The position numbers and the translations under genes are program-made. Below are positions 8,013 to 16,393 of a DNA stretch of 64,000 nt, piece after piece; the stretch's first letter is position 1; each line of letters starts with the position of its first letter. The stretch comes from Gordonia rubripertincta (GTDB taxonomy: Bacteria; Actinomycetota; Actinomycetes; Mycobacteriales; Mycobacteriaceae), in contig NZ_CP136136.1 in NCBI RefSeq assembly GCF_038024875.1, positions 1,488,001 through 1,552,000 on the forward strand, read 5' to 3'. A model generated the notes under the pieces. It saw nothing but the letters and a program-made list of their open reading frames with translations, had not been told where the DNA came from and searched no databases.

Positions 8013-8770
8013 CGCGGAGCCATCCGGATCGCGCCGTCCATGCGGATGGTCTCGCCGTTGAGGTAGTTGTGCTCGACGATGAACTCCGCGAGCTGTGCGT
8101 ATTCGTCGGGCTCGCCGAGACGCTGCGGGAACGGGATCGCCTCGGCGAGGGTCTTCTGGAACTCGGGGGTGACGCCCGCGAGCATCGGGGTGCTGATGGT
8201 GCCCGGGGCGATGGTGCAGACGCGCACGCCGATCCGGGCGAGGTCGCGAGCAGCCGAGATCGTCATCGCGTGGACGCCGCCCTTCGACGCGGCGTAGGCG
8301 ATCTGACCGATCTGGCCCTCGAAGGCCGCCACCGAGGCGGTGTTGATGATGACGCCGCGCTGGCCGTCACCGTCGATGGTCGACTCCTCCGACATGCGGT
8401 TGGCGGCCAGTCGCATGACGTTGAAGGTGCCGACCAGGTTGATGTCGATGATCTTGCGGAACAGGTCCAGTTCGTGCGGGCCGTTCTTGCCGAGAATGCG
8501 TGCGGCCCATCCGACGCCGGCGCAGTTGACGGCGACGCGCAGCGGCGCGCCCGATTCGGCGATGGTGTCGATGGCGCCCTGGACCTGCGCTTCGTCGGTG
8601 ACATCGGCGCCGATCAGGGTGACACCGTCGGTGGGTGCTGCCTTGTCGATGGAAGCCTGGAGGTCGAGGCCGAAGACCTGCGCGCCTGCGGCGGCGAAGC
8701 GACGGGCAGTGGCTGCGCCGAGGCCCGAGGCCCCGCCGGTGACCAGTACAGAAGCGCCTGAAACGTCCAT
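8009..8770 (-). CDS. Short-chain dehydrogenase, 3-hydroxyacyl-CoA dehydrogenase type II-like
   Basis: A classical SDR of 253 residues starting at ATG 8770 (MDVSGASVLVTGG). It shows the TGGASGLG cofactor loop (about residues 11-18), the D-V-T acidic region for the adenine ring, NCAG in the core, the catalytic YAASKGG and the PGTISTPM segment after the active site. The sequence resembles the HSD10-type 3-hydroxyacyl-CoA dehydrogenases of mycobacteria, which use NAD to oxidise beta-hydroxyacyl-CoA in fatty acid breakdown. The substrate is inferred from overall resemblance only. It is transcribed towards the membrane protein gene and overlaps it by 4 bases. Confidence 0.85.
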   Translation of the reverse strand: MDVSGASVLVTGGASGLGAATARRFAAAGAQVFGLDLQASIDKAAPTDGVTLIGADVTDEAQVQGAIDTIAESGAPLRVAVNCAGVGWAARILGKNGPHELDLFRKIIDINLVGTFNVMRLAANRMSEESTIDGDGQRGVIINTASVAAFEGQIGQIAYAASKGGVHAMTISAARDLARIGVRVCTIAPGTISTPMLAGVTPEFQKTLAEAIPFPQRLGEPDEYAQLAEFIVEHNYLNGETIRMDGAIRMAPR

Positions 8771-8891
8771 GGGTTGATGTAGTCCTTTCGCGGTACTGAT
8801 TGCCGCCGGACCCGTGTCCCGGAGAAGGGGACGACGTGCACCGGCGCAGGGTGCACGTTCACGATAGTCAGTGGTTGCGGGACTCCCGCGT

Positions 8892-9611
8892 TCAGCCCTC
8901 GTGTACACCGAGCGAACGCTCGGGAGTAGCTGGTTCGACGTCGTCGGCGCGCAACCGCCGGTCGCGACGGATGAGGACCGTACCGACACCGATGATCGCC
9001 ACAGCTGCGGTGATCGTCGCGGCGATCACCGGCGTCGAGGCGCCGATCAGTCCGGATGCCGTCAGCCACAGCGCGAAACCGAAGAACAACACGGCGGCAC
9101 CGATCGCGATGACGCGTTCGGGGAGGTGCTTGCCGAGCAGGACTCCCACGCCGATCGCGAGGGCGTCGGCGGCGACCATCCCGACGGTGGAGCCGATCCA
9201 GACGCCGAGCCAGTCGCGGTCGGTGGCGATCGTGATGGTCGCGAGCATCGTCTTGTCGCCGAGTTCGGCGAGGAAGAAGGCCGACATCACGGCGAGGAAC
9301 ACCGAGGCACCGATCCTGGTCGCGCGATTCTGCTCCTCGTCGTCGAGGCGGTCGCCGTAGACCGTCCACAGGCCGAAGACGAGCATGGCGAGGCCGGCCA
9401 GGACCGACATCAGATCGGTGGGCAGCGACTTCCCGAGGAAATGACCGAAGAACACCGAGACGGCATGGACCGCGGTGGTGGCGACGGTGATGGCGAGCAG
9501 GACGACCCACCAGCGGTACCGCAGGGCATAGGTCATCGCCATCAGCTGTGACTTGTCGCCCAGTTCGGCGACGAAGATCACGCCGAAACTCAGGAGCAGG
9601 GCAGCAATCAC
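8892..9611 (-). CDS. TMEM165/GDT1-family cation transporter (probable manganese exporter)
   Basis: The 239-residue membrane protein has two homologous halves, each beginning with the family signature ELGDK (residues 16-20 and 116-120), in six or so helices. These motifs form the ion path in the GDT1/TMEM165/MneA family, whose bacterial members export Mn2+ and whose eukaryotic members move Ca2+ or Mn2+ by proton exchange. The start is a GTG at 9611. A dyad (9615-9641) sits directly before the start and could be a metal-dependent operator, which would fit a manganese role. The C-terminus carries a charged tail of about 30 residues. Confidence 0.88.
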   Translation of the reverse strand: MIAALLLSFGVIFVAELGDKSQLMAMTYALRYRWWVVLLAITVATTAVHAVSVFFGHFLGKSLPTDLMSVLAGLAMLVFGLWTVYGDRLDDEEQNRATRIGASVFLAVMSAFFLAELGDKTMLATITIATDRDWLGVWIGSTVGMVAADALAIGVGVLLGKHLPERVIAIGAAVLFFGFALWLTASGLIGASTPVIAATITAAVAIIGVGTVLIRRDRRLRADDVEPATPERSLGVHEG

Positions 9612-9614
9612 GAA

Positions 9615-9641
9615 CGCCAGGTTAGTGAGCCCTAACTGGCG
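9615..9641. promoter_or_regulatory. Dyad immediately upstream of the GDT1 gene
   Basis: An imperfect inverted repeat, CGCCAGGTTAG and CTAACTGGCG, separated by 6 bases, lies three bases before the GTG start of the GDT1-type gene. The centre TTAGTGAGCCCTAA resembles binding sites of DtxR-family metalloregulators (IdeR, MntR). It could be a metal-responsive operator or a leader hairpin covering the start. The exact regulator is inference. Confidence 0.4.
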
Positions 9642-9759
9642 AACGCAACTCCTCAGTAACCCGTATCGGCGCAGGTGGGAGGCATGAAAACGAAAGTTCG
9701 GAGCCCCTGATCTCGCGTGTTGGCGACCCTCTCGGAAGCCTTCGGGTCGCCTCGGGGCC

Positions 9760-10281
9760 CTAAGCTGCGAGAAGCATGGCGAGCACGGCGGTGTCCGGGT
9801 CGGCGTTGGGGTCGATGCCGACCTCGTTGCGGAGGTTCACCACTGTCCCGTCGGCCTCCGCCTCGGCCCAACCGGCCCGGTGCTCGAGCCCGAGTTCGGG
9901 GAGCCCCGGCAGCAGTACACAGCCCGACGCGACCTCGGAACACTCCGGCAGCGACGGACGGGTCTGCGACGGCGGGTGCAGCATGACGAGCGCCGGGGGA
10001 TTGTTCAGGAACTTCCCGGCCTCGACGAAGCTGTCGTCGACGACGTTCCCGATCGCGACCATCATCCCGACCGTGTCCTCTCCGCCGTTCGGGGGACGCT
10101 GCTCGACGACACCGAAGATCGTCGTCGTCGGCAGGAAGCCGGGCCGGCATGCGATCCGCACCGAACCGACGAGGGTCTGCGTCCACTCGAGTGTGGACTC
10201 CGGCCAACGGCCCGAGATGAGGATTCCGTTCAGCGTGCCCTCATGCTGGAACGGGGTGAGTCCGATCGGAATCGACTGCAT
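9760..10281 (-). CDS. Conserved-looking protein of unknown function
   Basis: I do not recognise this 173-residue protein. It begins at ATG 10281 with AGGA a few bases upstream and shows normal high-GC codon use with G/C in third positions, so it is probably real. There is no signal peptide or membrane helix. The sequence is acidic, with Gly/Pro-rich turns and three cysteines, and reads like a soluble beta-rich protein (repeated TLNGILISG, TTTIFGVVE, DTVGMMVAIGNV strands). Neighbours on both sides point away or belong to other functions, so context gives no clue. Confidence 0.55.
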   Translation of the reverse strand: MQSIPIGLTPFQHEGTLNGILISGRWPESTLEWTQTLVGSVRIACRPGFLPTTTIFGVVEQRPPNGGEDTVGMMVAIGNVVDDSFVEAGKFLNNPPALVMLHPPSQTRPSLPECSEVASGCVLLPGLPELGLEHRAGWAEAEADGTVVNLRNEVGIDPNADPDTAVLAMLLAA

Positions 10282-10459
10282 CGTGTCCTACCTCCAATCC
10301 GGGTGGGAGACCTGGTCATTGGGACCCAGGCCCGCCGAAGATCACCCGTGTGAAAAGAATCCACCGCGTGGACGAAACGGACAACCCGAACCGCGGTCTT
10401 GTGACGGTTCGTTTACATGCGATCGACCGACTGCTCCGGTGCCCAGGCACACTGGACCG

Positions 10460-12604
10460 GTGAAGAACTCGCCCCCGCTGCGTCCGATGGAGTTCGCGTC
10501 CGTCGCGATCTTCGGCGGCCTGACCGTCGCCGCGGTGGTCATCGCCTCGGTCATCCCGCTGGCGCAGGCCGCCGGGCTGCTCGCCCCGGTTCCGCTCGCC
10601 CTCGTCGCGGCCCGCACGCGGCCGCGTGCACTGCTCACGGCCACGGTTGCGACCACGGCGGTCGCGTTCGCGATGGCGGGTACGGGCGCCATGGCGACCG
10701 TGATCGGTTCGGCGTTGATCGGCGGGATCGTCGGCGACCTCAAACGACGCCGCCGCGGGCTCGCGTCGCTCGGATTGTCCACGCTGGTGGCCTCGCCGCT
10801 CCTCGGTGGGGTGTCCGTTCTCCTTCTCTGGGTCCTGGTACCCCTGCGTGAGCTGACCATCGAGGCCATGACGAACTCCCTCCACGGTGTCGCGAAGTGG
10901 CTGCGCGGGTGGGGGCCCACCGATGCCGTGGCCGATGCGCTCGACTCGATGAGCCTCAGCATCGCTAGCCACTGGTGGGCGTGGATCTGGATCTCCGGCA
11001 CCGTCGGCACCGCGATCTCGCTGCTCGCCGCCTGGTGGATACTGGGTGGCGTCATCGCTCGACTTCGCGATGTGCCCAGCGAGGACACGCTCACCTCCGA
11101 CGGTCCGGCGTCCGACGTGACCGACGCCGCGGCGTCGACGGCAACCGACGTCGCGCCGCTGCCGATCGTCGCCGAGCGGGTCGGGTTCGCCTACAACCCG
11201 GACTCGAAACCGGTCCTCCACGACATCGACCTGCGCATCGACCCCGGTGAGTTCGTGGCGGTCGTCGGCGCCAACGGTTCGGGCAAATCGACACTCGCGA
11301 AGATCCTGGCCGGTCGCGCCCCGACCACCGGCGTCGTGCACCGCCCGGGACTCGCCGGGCTCGGCGTACACGGCGGCACCGCACTCGTCCTGCAGCGCCC
11401 GGAGATCCAGATGCTCGGTTCCCGCGTTGCCGACGACGTGGTGTGGGGTCTGCCGCCGGATGCCGACGTCGATGTGGAGGCACTCCTCGCCGAGGTCGGG
11501 CTGACCGGTCTCGGCGACCGGGAGACCACCGATCTGTCCGGCGGGCAGCAGCAGCGCCTGGCGATCGCGGCGGCGCTCGCCCGCGATCCACAGCTCCTCA
11601 TCGCCGACGAGGTCACCTCGATGGTCGATCCGGAGGGCCGCGGGCAGCTCCTGCATCTGCTGGCGTCGCTACCGGCCCGACGCGGGATCGCGGTCGTGCT
11701 GGTCACCCATCGCGGCAGCGAGGCCGCGGCCGCCGACCGCGTCATCCACCTCGAGGCCGGCCGGGTGGTTCCGCATCCGCCGCACTGGATGCCGGACCCC
11801 CACGCCGACCTCGACCATGCTTCACCGACCGGATCCTCGACGTCCCTCGCGGCGCCGGGGCCGCACATCGGCGGCCCGCTGCTGGTGCTCGACCACGTGG
11901 GTTATGCACACCTTCCCGGTTCGCCCTGGGAGGTCGTGGCCCTCACCGACGTCACGATGACCGTGTACCGCGGGGAGGGGTTGCTCATCGTCGGTGGCAA
12001 CGGGTCGGGCAAGACCACCCTCGCCTGGATCATGGCGGGCCTACTGTCACCTCGCACCGGAACGTGTCACCTCCTGAACGCCGCGGGAAAGTTCACTCCC
12101 GCAGCCGGTTACGACGCCGGGGAACCGGTCACCGAGCATGTCGGCGCGGTCGGGCTGGGCTTCCAGCACGCGCGCCTACAGCTGCAGAAGGTCACCGTCG
12201 CCGACGAGATAATGGCGGCCGGCGGCGAGAAGGTCGGTACCGCCGAGGTCGCTCGTGTCCTCGAACTCGTCGGCCTGCCGCGGGAGATGGCGGCCGGCAA
12301 GGTCGATTCCCTGTCGGGCGGGCAGATGCGTCGTGTCGTGCTCGCCGGCCTCATCGCGCGCAATCCCGACATGCTGGTGCTCGACGAGCCGCTCGCCGGT
12401 CTCGACCCGTTGGCCCGAGAGGAGATCGTCGCGCTCCTCGCGCGTCTGCGCGCCGACGGCATGACCATCGTGATCATCTCGCACGACTTCGAATCGCTGG
12501 ACTCGGTGTGCACGCGGCGCGTCCGGCTCGTCGACGGGCAGTTGCTGCCCGACACCCATCAGAACGTCGATCAGCCGTCCGGCTGGGACGGAGGTGCCCG
12601 ATGA
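10460..12604 (+). CDS. ECF-type transporter: membrane domain fused to two ABC ATPase domains
   Basis: The 714-residue protein joins an N-terminal membrane region (about residues 1-215, five to six helices) to two ATPase domains. The first has Walker A GANGSGKST (about 270), signature LSGGQQQR and Walker B LLIADE; the second has GGNGSGKTT (about 513), LSGGQMRR and MLVLDEP. This is the arrangement of Rv2326c, a single-chain energy-coupling module whose S-like component is joined to both ATPases. With the T subunit encoded next (ATGA overlap) it should form an importer, probably of a vitamin or metal; the substrate is unknown. The start is GTG 10460; ATG 10487 is an alternative. Confidence 0.85.
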   Translation: MKNSPPLRPMEFASVAIFGGLTVAAVVIASVIPLAQAAGLLAPVPLALVAARTRPRALLTATVATTAVAFAMAGTGAMATVIGSALIGGIVGDLKRRRRGLASLGLSTLVASPLLGGVSVLLLWVLVPLRELTIEAMTNSLHGVAKWLRGWGPTDAVADALDSMSLSIASHWWAWIWISGTVGTAISLLAAWWILGGVIARLRDVPSEDTLTSDGPASDVTDAAASTATDVAPLPIVAERVGFAYNPDSKPVLHDIDLRIDPGEFVAVVGANGSGKSTLAKILAGRAPTTGVVHRPGLAGLGVHGGTALVLQRPEIQMLGSRVADDVVWGLPPDADVDVEALLAEVGLTGLGDRETTDLSGGQQQRLAIAAALARDPQLLIADEVTSMVDPEGRGQLLHLLASLPARRGIAVVLVTHRGSEAAAADRVIHLEAGRVVPHPPHWMPDPHADLDHASPTGSSTSLAAPGPHIGGPLLVLDHVGYAHLPGSPWEVVALTDVTMTVYRGEGLLIVGGNGSGKTTLAWIMAGLLSPRTGTCHLLNAAGKFTPAAGYDAGEPVTEHVGAVGLGFQHARLQLQKVTVADEIMAAGGEKVGTAEVARVLELVGLPREMAAGKVDSLSGGQMRRVVLAGLIARNPDMLVLDEPLAGLDPLAREEIVALLARLRADGMTIVIISHDFESLDSVCTRRVRLVDGQLLPDTHQNVDQPSGWDGGAR

Positions 12605-13353
12605 CCATGCGCACGGTTCCGTTGCGGCAGGTCCCCGGCGATTCCTTCGTCCACCGGTTGTGGGCGGGAACCAAACTGGTGATCGTGCTGATCCTCGGCA
12701 TCATGACCTGGGTGCTGCCGTCGTGGCCGGCGCTGGGGATGGTGGCCGCGATCGTCGTCCTCACCGCGCTGATCGCCGGCATCCCGTTGGGCGCCATACC
12801 CCGTCCGCCGTGGTGGTTCTGGGGGTTGATCGGTATCGGTGTCGCCTTCAACGTCTCGTTCGCCGGCCTCCACGGTGGGCTGGTCTTCCTCCGCGCGGTG
12901 ACCCTCGCGCTCGTCCTGGTGGCGAGTTCGATCCTCGTCATCTGGACCACCCCGATGGCCGACGTCGCTCCGGCGATCGCACGGTTGATGCGACCCCTCC
13001 GGCGGCTGCGTCTGCCCGTCGACGAATGGGCCGTCGCAATCGCGTTGTGCCTGAGAGGGCTTCCGCTGCTGATCGAGGAGCTGCGCATGCTGCGCGCCGC
13101 ACACAAGCTGCGGCCGACGGCGAAGGGGCGCAGCGATCATCCGTCTGCGGAGATGGGGATCATGGATCTCATCACGGCCGCCATGTCGTCGGCGCTGCGT
13201 CGTAGCGCGGAGATGGCCGAGGCGATCACCGCCCGCGGCGGCACCGGTCGTCTCACCGCTCATCCGGCCCGGCCGGGACGCGCGGATCTCCTGGCGCTCA
13301 TCGTGATCGCTCTCGCCTGCGGGCTGGCCGTCGCGGTGACGCTGATCTTCTGA
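12601..13353 (+). CDS. ECF transporter T component (CbiQ/EcfT family)
   Basis: A 250-residue membrane protein with five or so hydrophobic segments and, near residue 215, the ARG motif (AEAITARGG) that in EcfT proteins couples the membrane subunit to the ATPases. A second conserved Arg-rich coupling region (MRPLRRLRLP) lies near 140. It starts at ATG 12601, overlapping the stop of the fused ATPase gene by four bases, and corresponds to Rv2325c, the known partner of Rv2326c. Both products should assemble into one importer. A strong stem-loop follows the stop codon. Confidence 0.85.
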   Translation: MTMRTVPLRQVPGDSFVHRLWAGTKLVIVLILGIMTWVLPSWPALGMVAAIVVLTALIAGIPLGAIPRPPWWFWGLIGIGVAFNVSFAGLHGGLVFLRAVTLALVLVASSILVIWTTPMADVAPAIARLMRPLRRLRLPVDEWAVAIALCLRGLPLLIEELRMLRAAHKLRPTAKGRSDHPSAEMGIMDLITAAMSSALRRSAEMAEAITARGGTGRLTAHPARPGRADLLALIVIALACGLAVAVTLIF

Positions 13354-13377
13354 TCTTTCCTGCTCCCGCAGAACAGA

Positions 13378-13413
13378 AACGGCGCCGGCCACCCGAAGGT
13401 GACCGGCGCCGTT
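13378..13413. terminator. Bidirectional hairpin terminator between ECF operon and sodA
   Basis: Arms of 15 bases (13378-13392 and 13399-13413) pair with one mismatch, starting AACGGCGCCGG, with a six-base loop. It lies between two convergent genes, so it can stop both transcripts. There is no long T run, as is usual in this group. Confidence 0.75.
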
Positions 13414-13433
13414 GGTATCTGGCGAAGGGAGGA

Positions 13434-14063
13434 TCAGGCAGGCACGATGAGGCCGCTGCCCTGGGTCTTCGCGCGACCGTAACGCTCTCCGGCGTCGGCC
13501 CAGTTGACCACGTTCCACCAGGCCTTGACGTAGTCCGGCTTGACGTTCTGGTAGTCGAGGTAGAAGGCGTGCTCCCACATGTCGAGCATGACGACCGGGA
13601 TGATCGCGGCGGGGATGTTGCCGCTCTGGTCGGTCAGCTGCAGGATGACCAGCTTGCCACCGATGGTGTCGTAACCCAGGATCGCCCAGCCCGAACCCTG
13701 CAGGGTGGTGGCAGCGGCGGTGAAGTGGGCCTTGAACTTGTCGAAGCCACCGAACTGCTCGGTGATCGCGGCCGCGAGGTCACCCTCGGGCTCGCCACCG
13801 CCGTTGGGCGACAGGTTCTTCCAGAAGATCGAGTGGTTGGTGTGGCCGCCCAGGTGGAAGGACAGGGTCGCCGACAGTCCGTAGACCTTCCCGGCGATGC
13901 TGTCGTCCTCGCGGGCCGCGGCCAGCTTCTCCAGGGTGTCGTTGGCGCCCTTGACGTAGGTCGCGTGGTGCTTGCTGTGGTGGAGCTCCATGATCCTGCC
14001 GGAGATGTGCGGCTCCAGTGCCGCGTAGTCGTAATCCAGATCCGGCAAGGTGTATTCAGCCAC
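13434..14063 (-). CDS. sodA: Superoxide dismutase, Mn/Fe type
   Basis: A full-length 209-residue SodA. Metal ligands are visible: the HHSKHH region near residue 28, a central His in LGGHTNHSIFW (about 75-80), and the DMWEHAFYLDY motif near the C-terminus, which carries the Asp and His ligands. Start is the GTG at 14063 (VAEYTLPDLDYDY), preceded by AGAGAGG. It removes superoxide by dismutation. In mycobacteria SodA is abundant and exported without a signal peptide; none is visible here. Whether Fe or Mn is used cannot be told by eye. It stands alone as a single-gene unit, ended by the shared hairpin. Confidence 0.95.
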   Translation of the reverse strand: MAEYTLPDLDYDYAALEPHISGRIMELHHSKHHATYVKGANDTLEKLAAAREDDSIAGKVYGLSATLSFHLGGHTNHSIFWKNLSPNGGGEPEGDLAAAITEQFGGFDKFKAHFTAAATTLQGSGWAILGYDTIGGKLVILQLTDQSGNIPAAIIPVVMLDMWEHAFYLDYQNVKPDYVKAWWNVVNWADAGERYGRAKTQGSGLIVPA

Positions 14064-14261
14064 GATGTTCCTCTCTGAGGTGCTTTCGTATTCCCTGTTC
14101 ACACGTGGGTCCGCCGATTGTGTCGGCGCCACGCGGATGGTTCCAGCCTTCCCCACACCATGGGTGATTGCAACAAACAGGCCCGAAGAAATATCAAGTG
14201 CGGTTGAAGATCACCGGCGTTGAACTCGCCCCGGTCCCGTGGGTGAGATGTCCGGGTCGGG

Positions 14262-14414
14262 TCAGATCAGTGCGAGCGCAACGATGACGGCCAGCAGTGC
14301 GACGATGCTCAACGCGATGGTGCGGCACCTTCTCGCCACATCGTAGTTGGCGCGCGGTGCGCCGCGGGGAGTCCGGAGGGAACCTCGATAGTCTCCGGTC
14401 GCGTGCGTCGCCAT
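14262..14414 (-). CDS. Small single-helix membrane protein (50 residues)
   Basis: A short open frame begins at ATG 14414 with GAAAGG eight bases upstream and ends at TGA 14262. The product starts MATHATGDYRGSLRTPRG, contains several basic residues up to position 31, and finishes with a strongly hydrophobic helix (IALSIVALLAVIVALALI). The pattern of a basic cytoplasmic segment followed by a C-terminal membrane helix, together with a good ribosome site, argues for a real small protein. No family is recognised. Confidence 0.5.
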   Translation of the reverse strand: MATHATGDYRGSLRTPRGAPRANYDVARRCRTIALSIVALLAVIVALALI

Positions 14415-14586
14415 GGTCGCCTTTCATCAGCGGATCGGCTCACCATCCCGCGTCGTCGGTCCGAGGACCGACGGCCGGACGTGACGGGTGTCACACATGG
14501 ATGTGACCGCCATCATAGGCAGACTGGGACGGCTGACTCAACTCGGACGACCGGGCCAGCGCCGACGGCGCGCGTAGACTTGGCGC

Positions 14587-15300
14587 ATGTCTTGGCTCGA
14601 CCAGCTCTTCGCCGCCGGTGCGCACAAACAGGAACTCATCGCGGCCGACTCCGCACTCCCCGGACGCGACACCGAGATCACGGCCCCCGGGGTCCATCTG
14701 GTCTTGGAGACCCCCATGCGTGGGCGGCCCGAGGCCGACGGCTCCTTCGCCAACGGCGGTGTCGGCACGTTCGACGACGGGCTGTCCGCAGTGATCCTGG
14801 CGGGTGGCTGCTTCTGGGGGATCGAGGAGATCTTCTGGCAGGTCCCGGGCGTGTACACCACGGCGGTCGGTTATGCGGGCGGGTACACGCCCAATCCGAC
14901 CTACGAGGAGACCTGCACCGCGCGCACCGGCCACACCGAGTCGACGCTCGTCGTCTTCGACCCGGCCGTCATCGACCTCGAGGGGATCCTCAGGATCTTC
15001 TGGGAGTCTCACGATCCGACGCAGGAGATGCGCCAGGGCAACGACATCGGTACCCAGTACCGGTCGGCGGTCTACACCCTCTCCGACGACGACGCGGCGA
15101 TCGTCGAGGAGTCGGCGGCGAAGTTCCAGACTGCGCTCGATGCCGCCGGTATCGGGTCGATCGCCACCGAGATCAAGCCGCTCGCCGCTGCGGGCGACGG
15201 ACATTTCTATTACGCCGAGGACCACCACCAGCAGTACTTGGCGAAGAACCCGCACGGTTACCGCTGCCACGCGGCGACCGGGATCAGCTATCCCGCCTGA
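14587..15300 (+). CDS. msrA: Peptide methionine (S)-S-oxide reductase MsrA
   Basis: The 237-residue protein carries the catalytic GGCFWG motif with the nucleophile at C75, the GYAGG and GHTE segments, and a C-terminal YRCHAATG that can supply the resolving cysteine. It reduces methionine-S-sulfoxide in proteins and free methionine using thioredoxin, which repairs oxidative damage. The N-terminal 65 residues before the catalytic domain are longer than in the E. coli core enzyme but usual for actinobacteria. The next gene begins one base after its stop, so the pair is probably co-transcribed. Oxidant defence fits the nearby sodA. Confidence 0.93.
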   Translation: MSWLDQLFAAGAHKQELIAADSALPGRDTEITAPGVHLVLETPMRGRPEADGSFANGGVGTFDDGLSAVILAGGCFWGIEEIFWQVPGVYTTAVGYAGGYTPNPTYEETCTARTGHTESTLVVFDPAVIDLEGILRIFWESHDPTQEMRQGNDIGTQYRSAVYTLSDDDAAIVEESAAKFQTALDAAGIGSIATEIKPLAAAGDGHFYYAEDHHQQYLAKNPHGYRCHAATGISYPA

Positions 15301-15301
15301 G

Positions 15302-16393
15302 GTGTCCGAGCCGCTCACCCTCCGGCAGTGGAATCGCACCCTGCTGTCCCGTCAGCATCTGCTGGAACGAGTCGACGAGGACGCGATCGAGGTGCTGGAC
15401 CGATGCGTCGGCATGCAATCCCAGGACCCGCGTGCGGCTTTCTTCGGATTGTGGTCCCGTATCAAGGGATTCGACGCGGCCGAACTCGATGAGCTCCTCA
15501 CCGAGCGGGAGGCCGTGCGGATCGCGTTGCTGCGTTCCACGGTGTTCCTCATCGACGCCGAGGACGCCCGGTGGATACGGCCGCTCGCCGAGCCGATTCT
15601 CCGGCGTGAGATCGCCGAAGCGCACGTCCCGAGGCTGGTCGACGCCGATCCGTCGCGGGTGATCGCCGACGCCGCCGAAGTCCTGGCCGGTCGTGAGCTC
15701 TCCGGTGCCGACCTGGGAAAGCAACTGGCGCAGCGGCATCCGGCGGAGAACCCGTCCACGCTCACCGGGATCGCCCGCTGCGGGCTCCCACTCGTCCAGG
15801 TGCCGCCGCGAGGACTCTGGCGGGGCCGCGGGGCGCCCACCTACCGGTTGTTCGACGAATGGGCCGGTCCCGGCGAACCGGCGGTCGAGGGCGAGGAGGC
15901 GCGAGCCGACTTGATCCGCCTGTACCTCCGCGGTTTCGGGCCCGCCACCGTCAAGGCCATCCAGGCGTGGGCGGGCATGACCGGCCTCAAGGCGCTGGTC
16001 GAGAAGATGGAGTCCGACTGGGAGCTCGTCAGGTTGGACGGGCCGCACGGCGAGATCCTCTACGACCTCGACGGACTCGGCCTCACCGCCGCCGACGCTC
16101 CCGCCCCGGCCCGACTCGTGGCGCCGTTCGACCATGTCATCGGCGTCTCGGCCGACCGTGTCCGTGTCGCCGACCCGGAGTTGTTCCGCCGCACCGTGAC
16201 ACCCAACGGTCGCTCGCCCGGGTTCGTCTTCGCCGACGGATTCCTCGCCGGCACATGGCATCTCGCCGGTGACGACGGGATACGGATCGAGATGCTGCGC
16301 GAGGTCACGAAAGCCGAGAAACGGGAGATCGACGCCGAGGTCGAAAGACTGCGCGAGTTCCTCAGTCGCCCGTCCGCGGATTGCGCGAGGTGA
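15302..16393 (+). CDS. Winged-helix DNA-binding domain protein (PF06224/AlkZ-like family)
   Basis: The 363-residue protein starts at GTG 15302, directly after msrA, with the opening LTLRQWNRTLLSRQHLL and the segment VGMQSQDPRAAFFGLWSR. Both are typical of the winged-helix DNA-binding domain family that also includes AlkZ/YcaQ interstrand-crosslink glycosylases. The QxQ-type catalytic motif of AlkZ would correspond to the CVGMQSQ region; the Q-S-Q triplet is present, so glycosylase activity is possible but not shown. Small families of these proteins are common in actinobacteria without known function. Its 3' end overlaps the convergent VOC gene by 32 bases. Confidence 0.75.
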   Translation: MSEPLTLRQWNRTLLSRQHLLERVDEDAIEVLDRCVGMQSQDPRAAFFGLWSRIKGFDAAELDELLTEREAVRIALLRSTVFLIDAEDARWIRPLAEPILRREIAEAHVPRLVDADPSRVIADAAEVLAGRELSGADLGKQLAQRHPAENPSTLTGIARCGLPLVQVPPRGLWRGRGAPTYRLFDEWAGPGEPAVEGEEARADLIRLYLRGFGPATVKAIQAWAGMTGLKALVEKMESDWELVRLDGPHGEILYDLDGLGLTAADAPAPARLVAPFDHVIGVSADRVRVADPELFRRTVTPNGRSPGFVFADGFLAGTWHLAGDDGIRIEMLREVTKAEKREIDAEVERLREFLSRPSADCAR

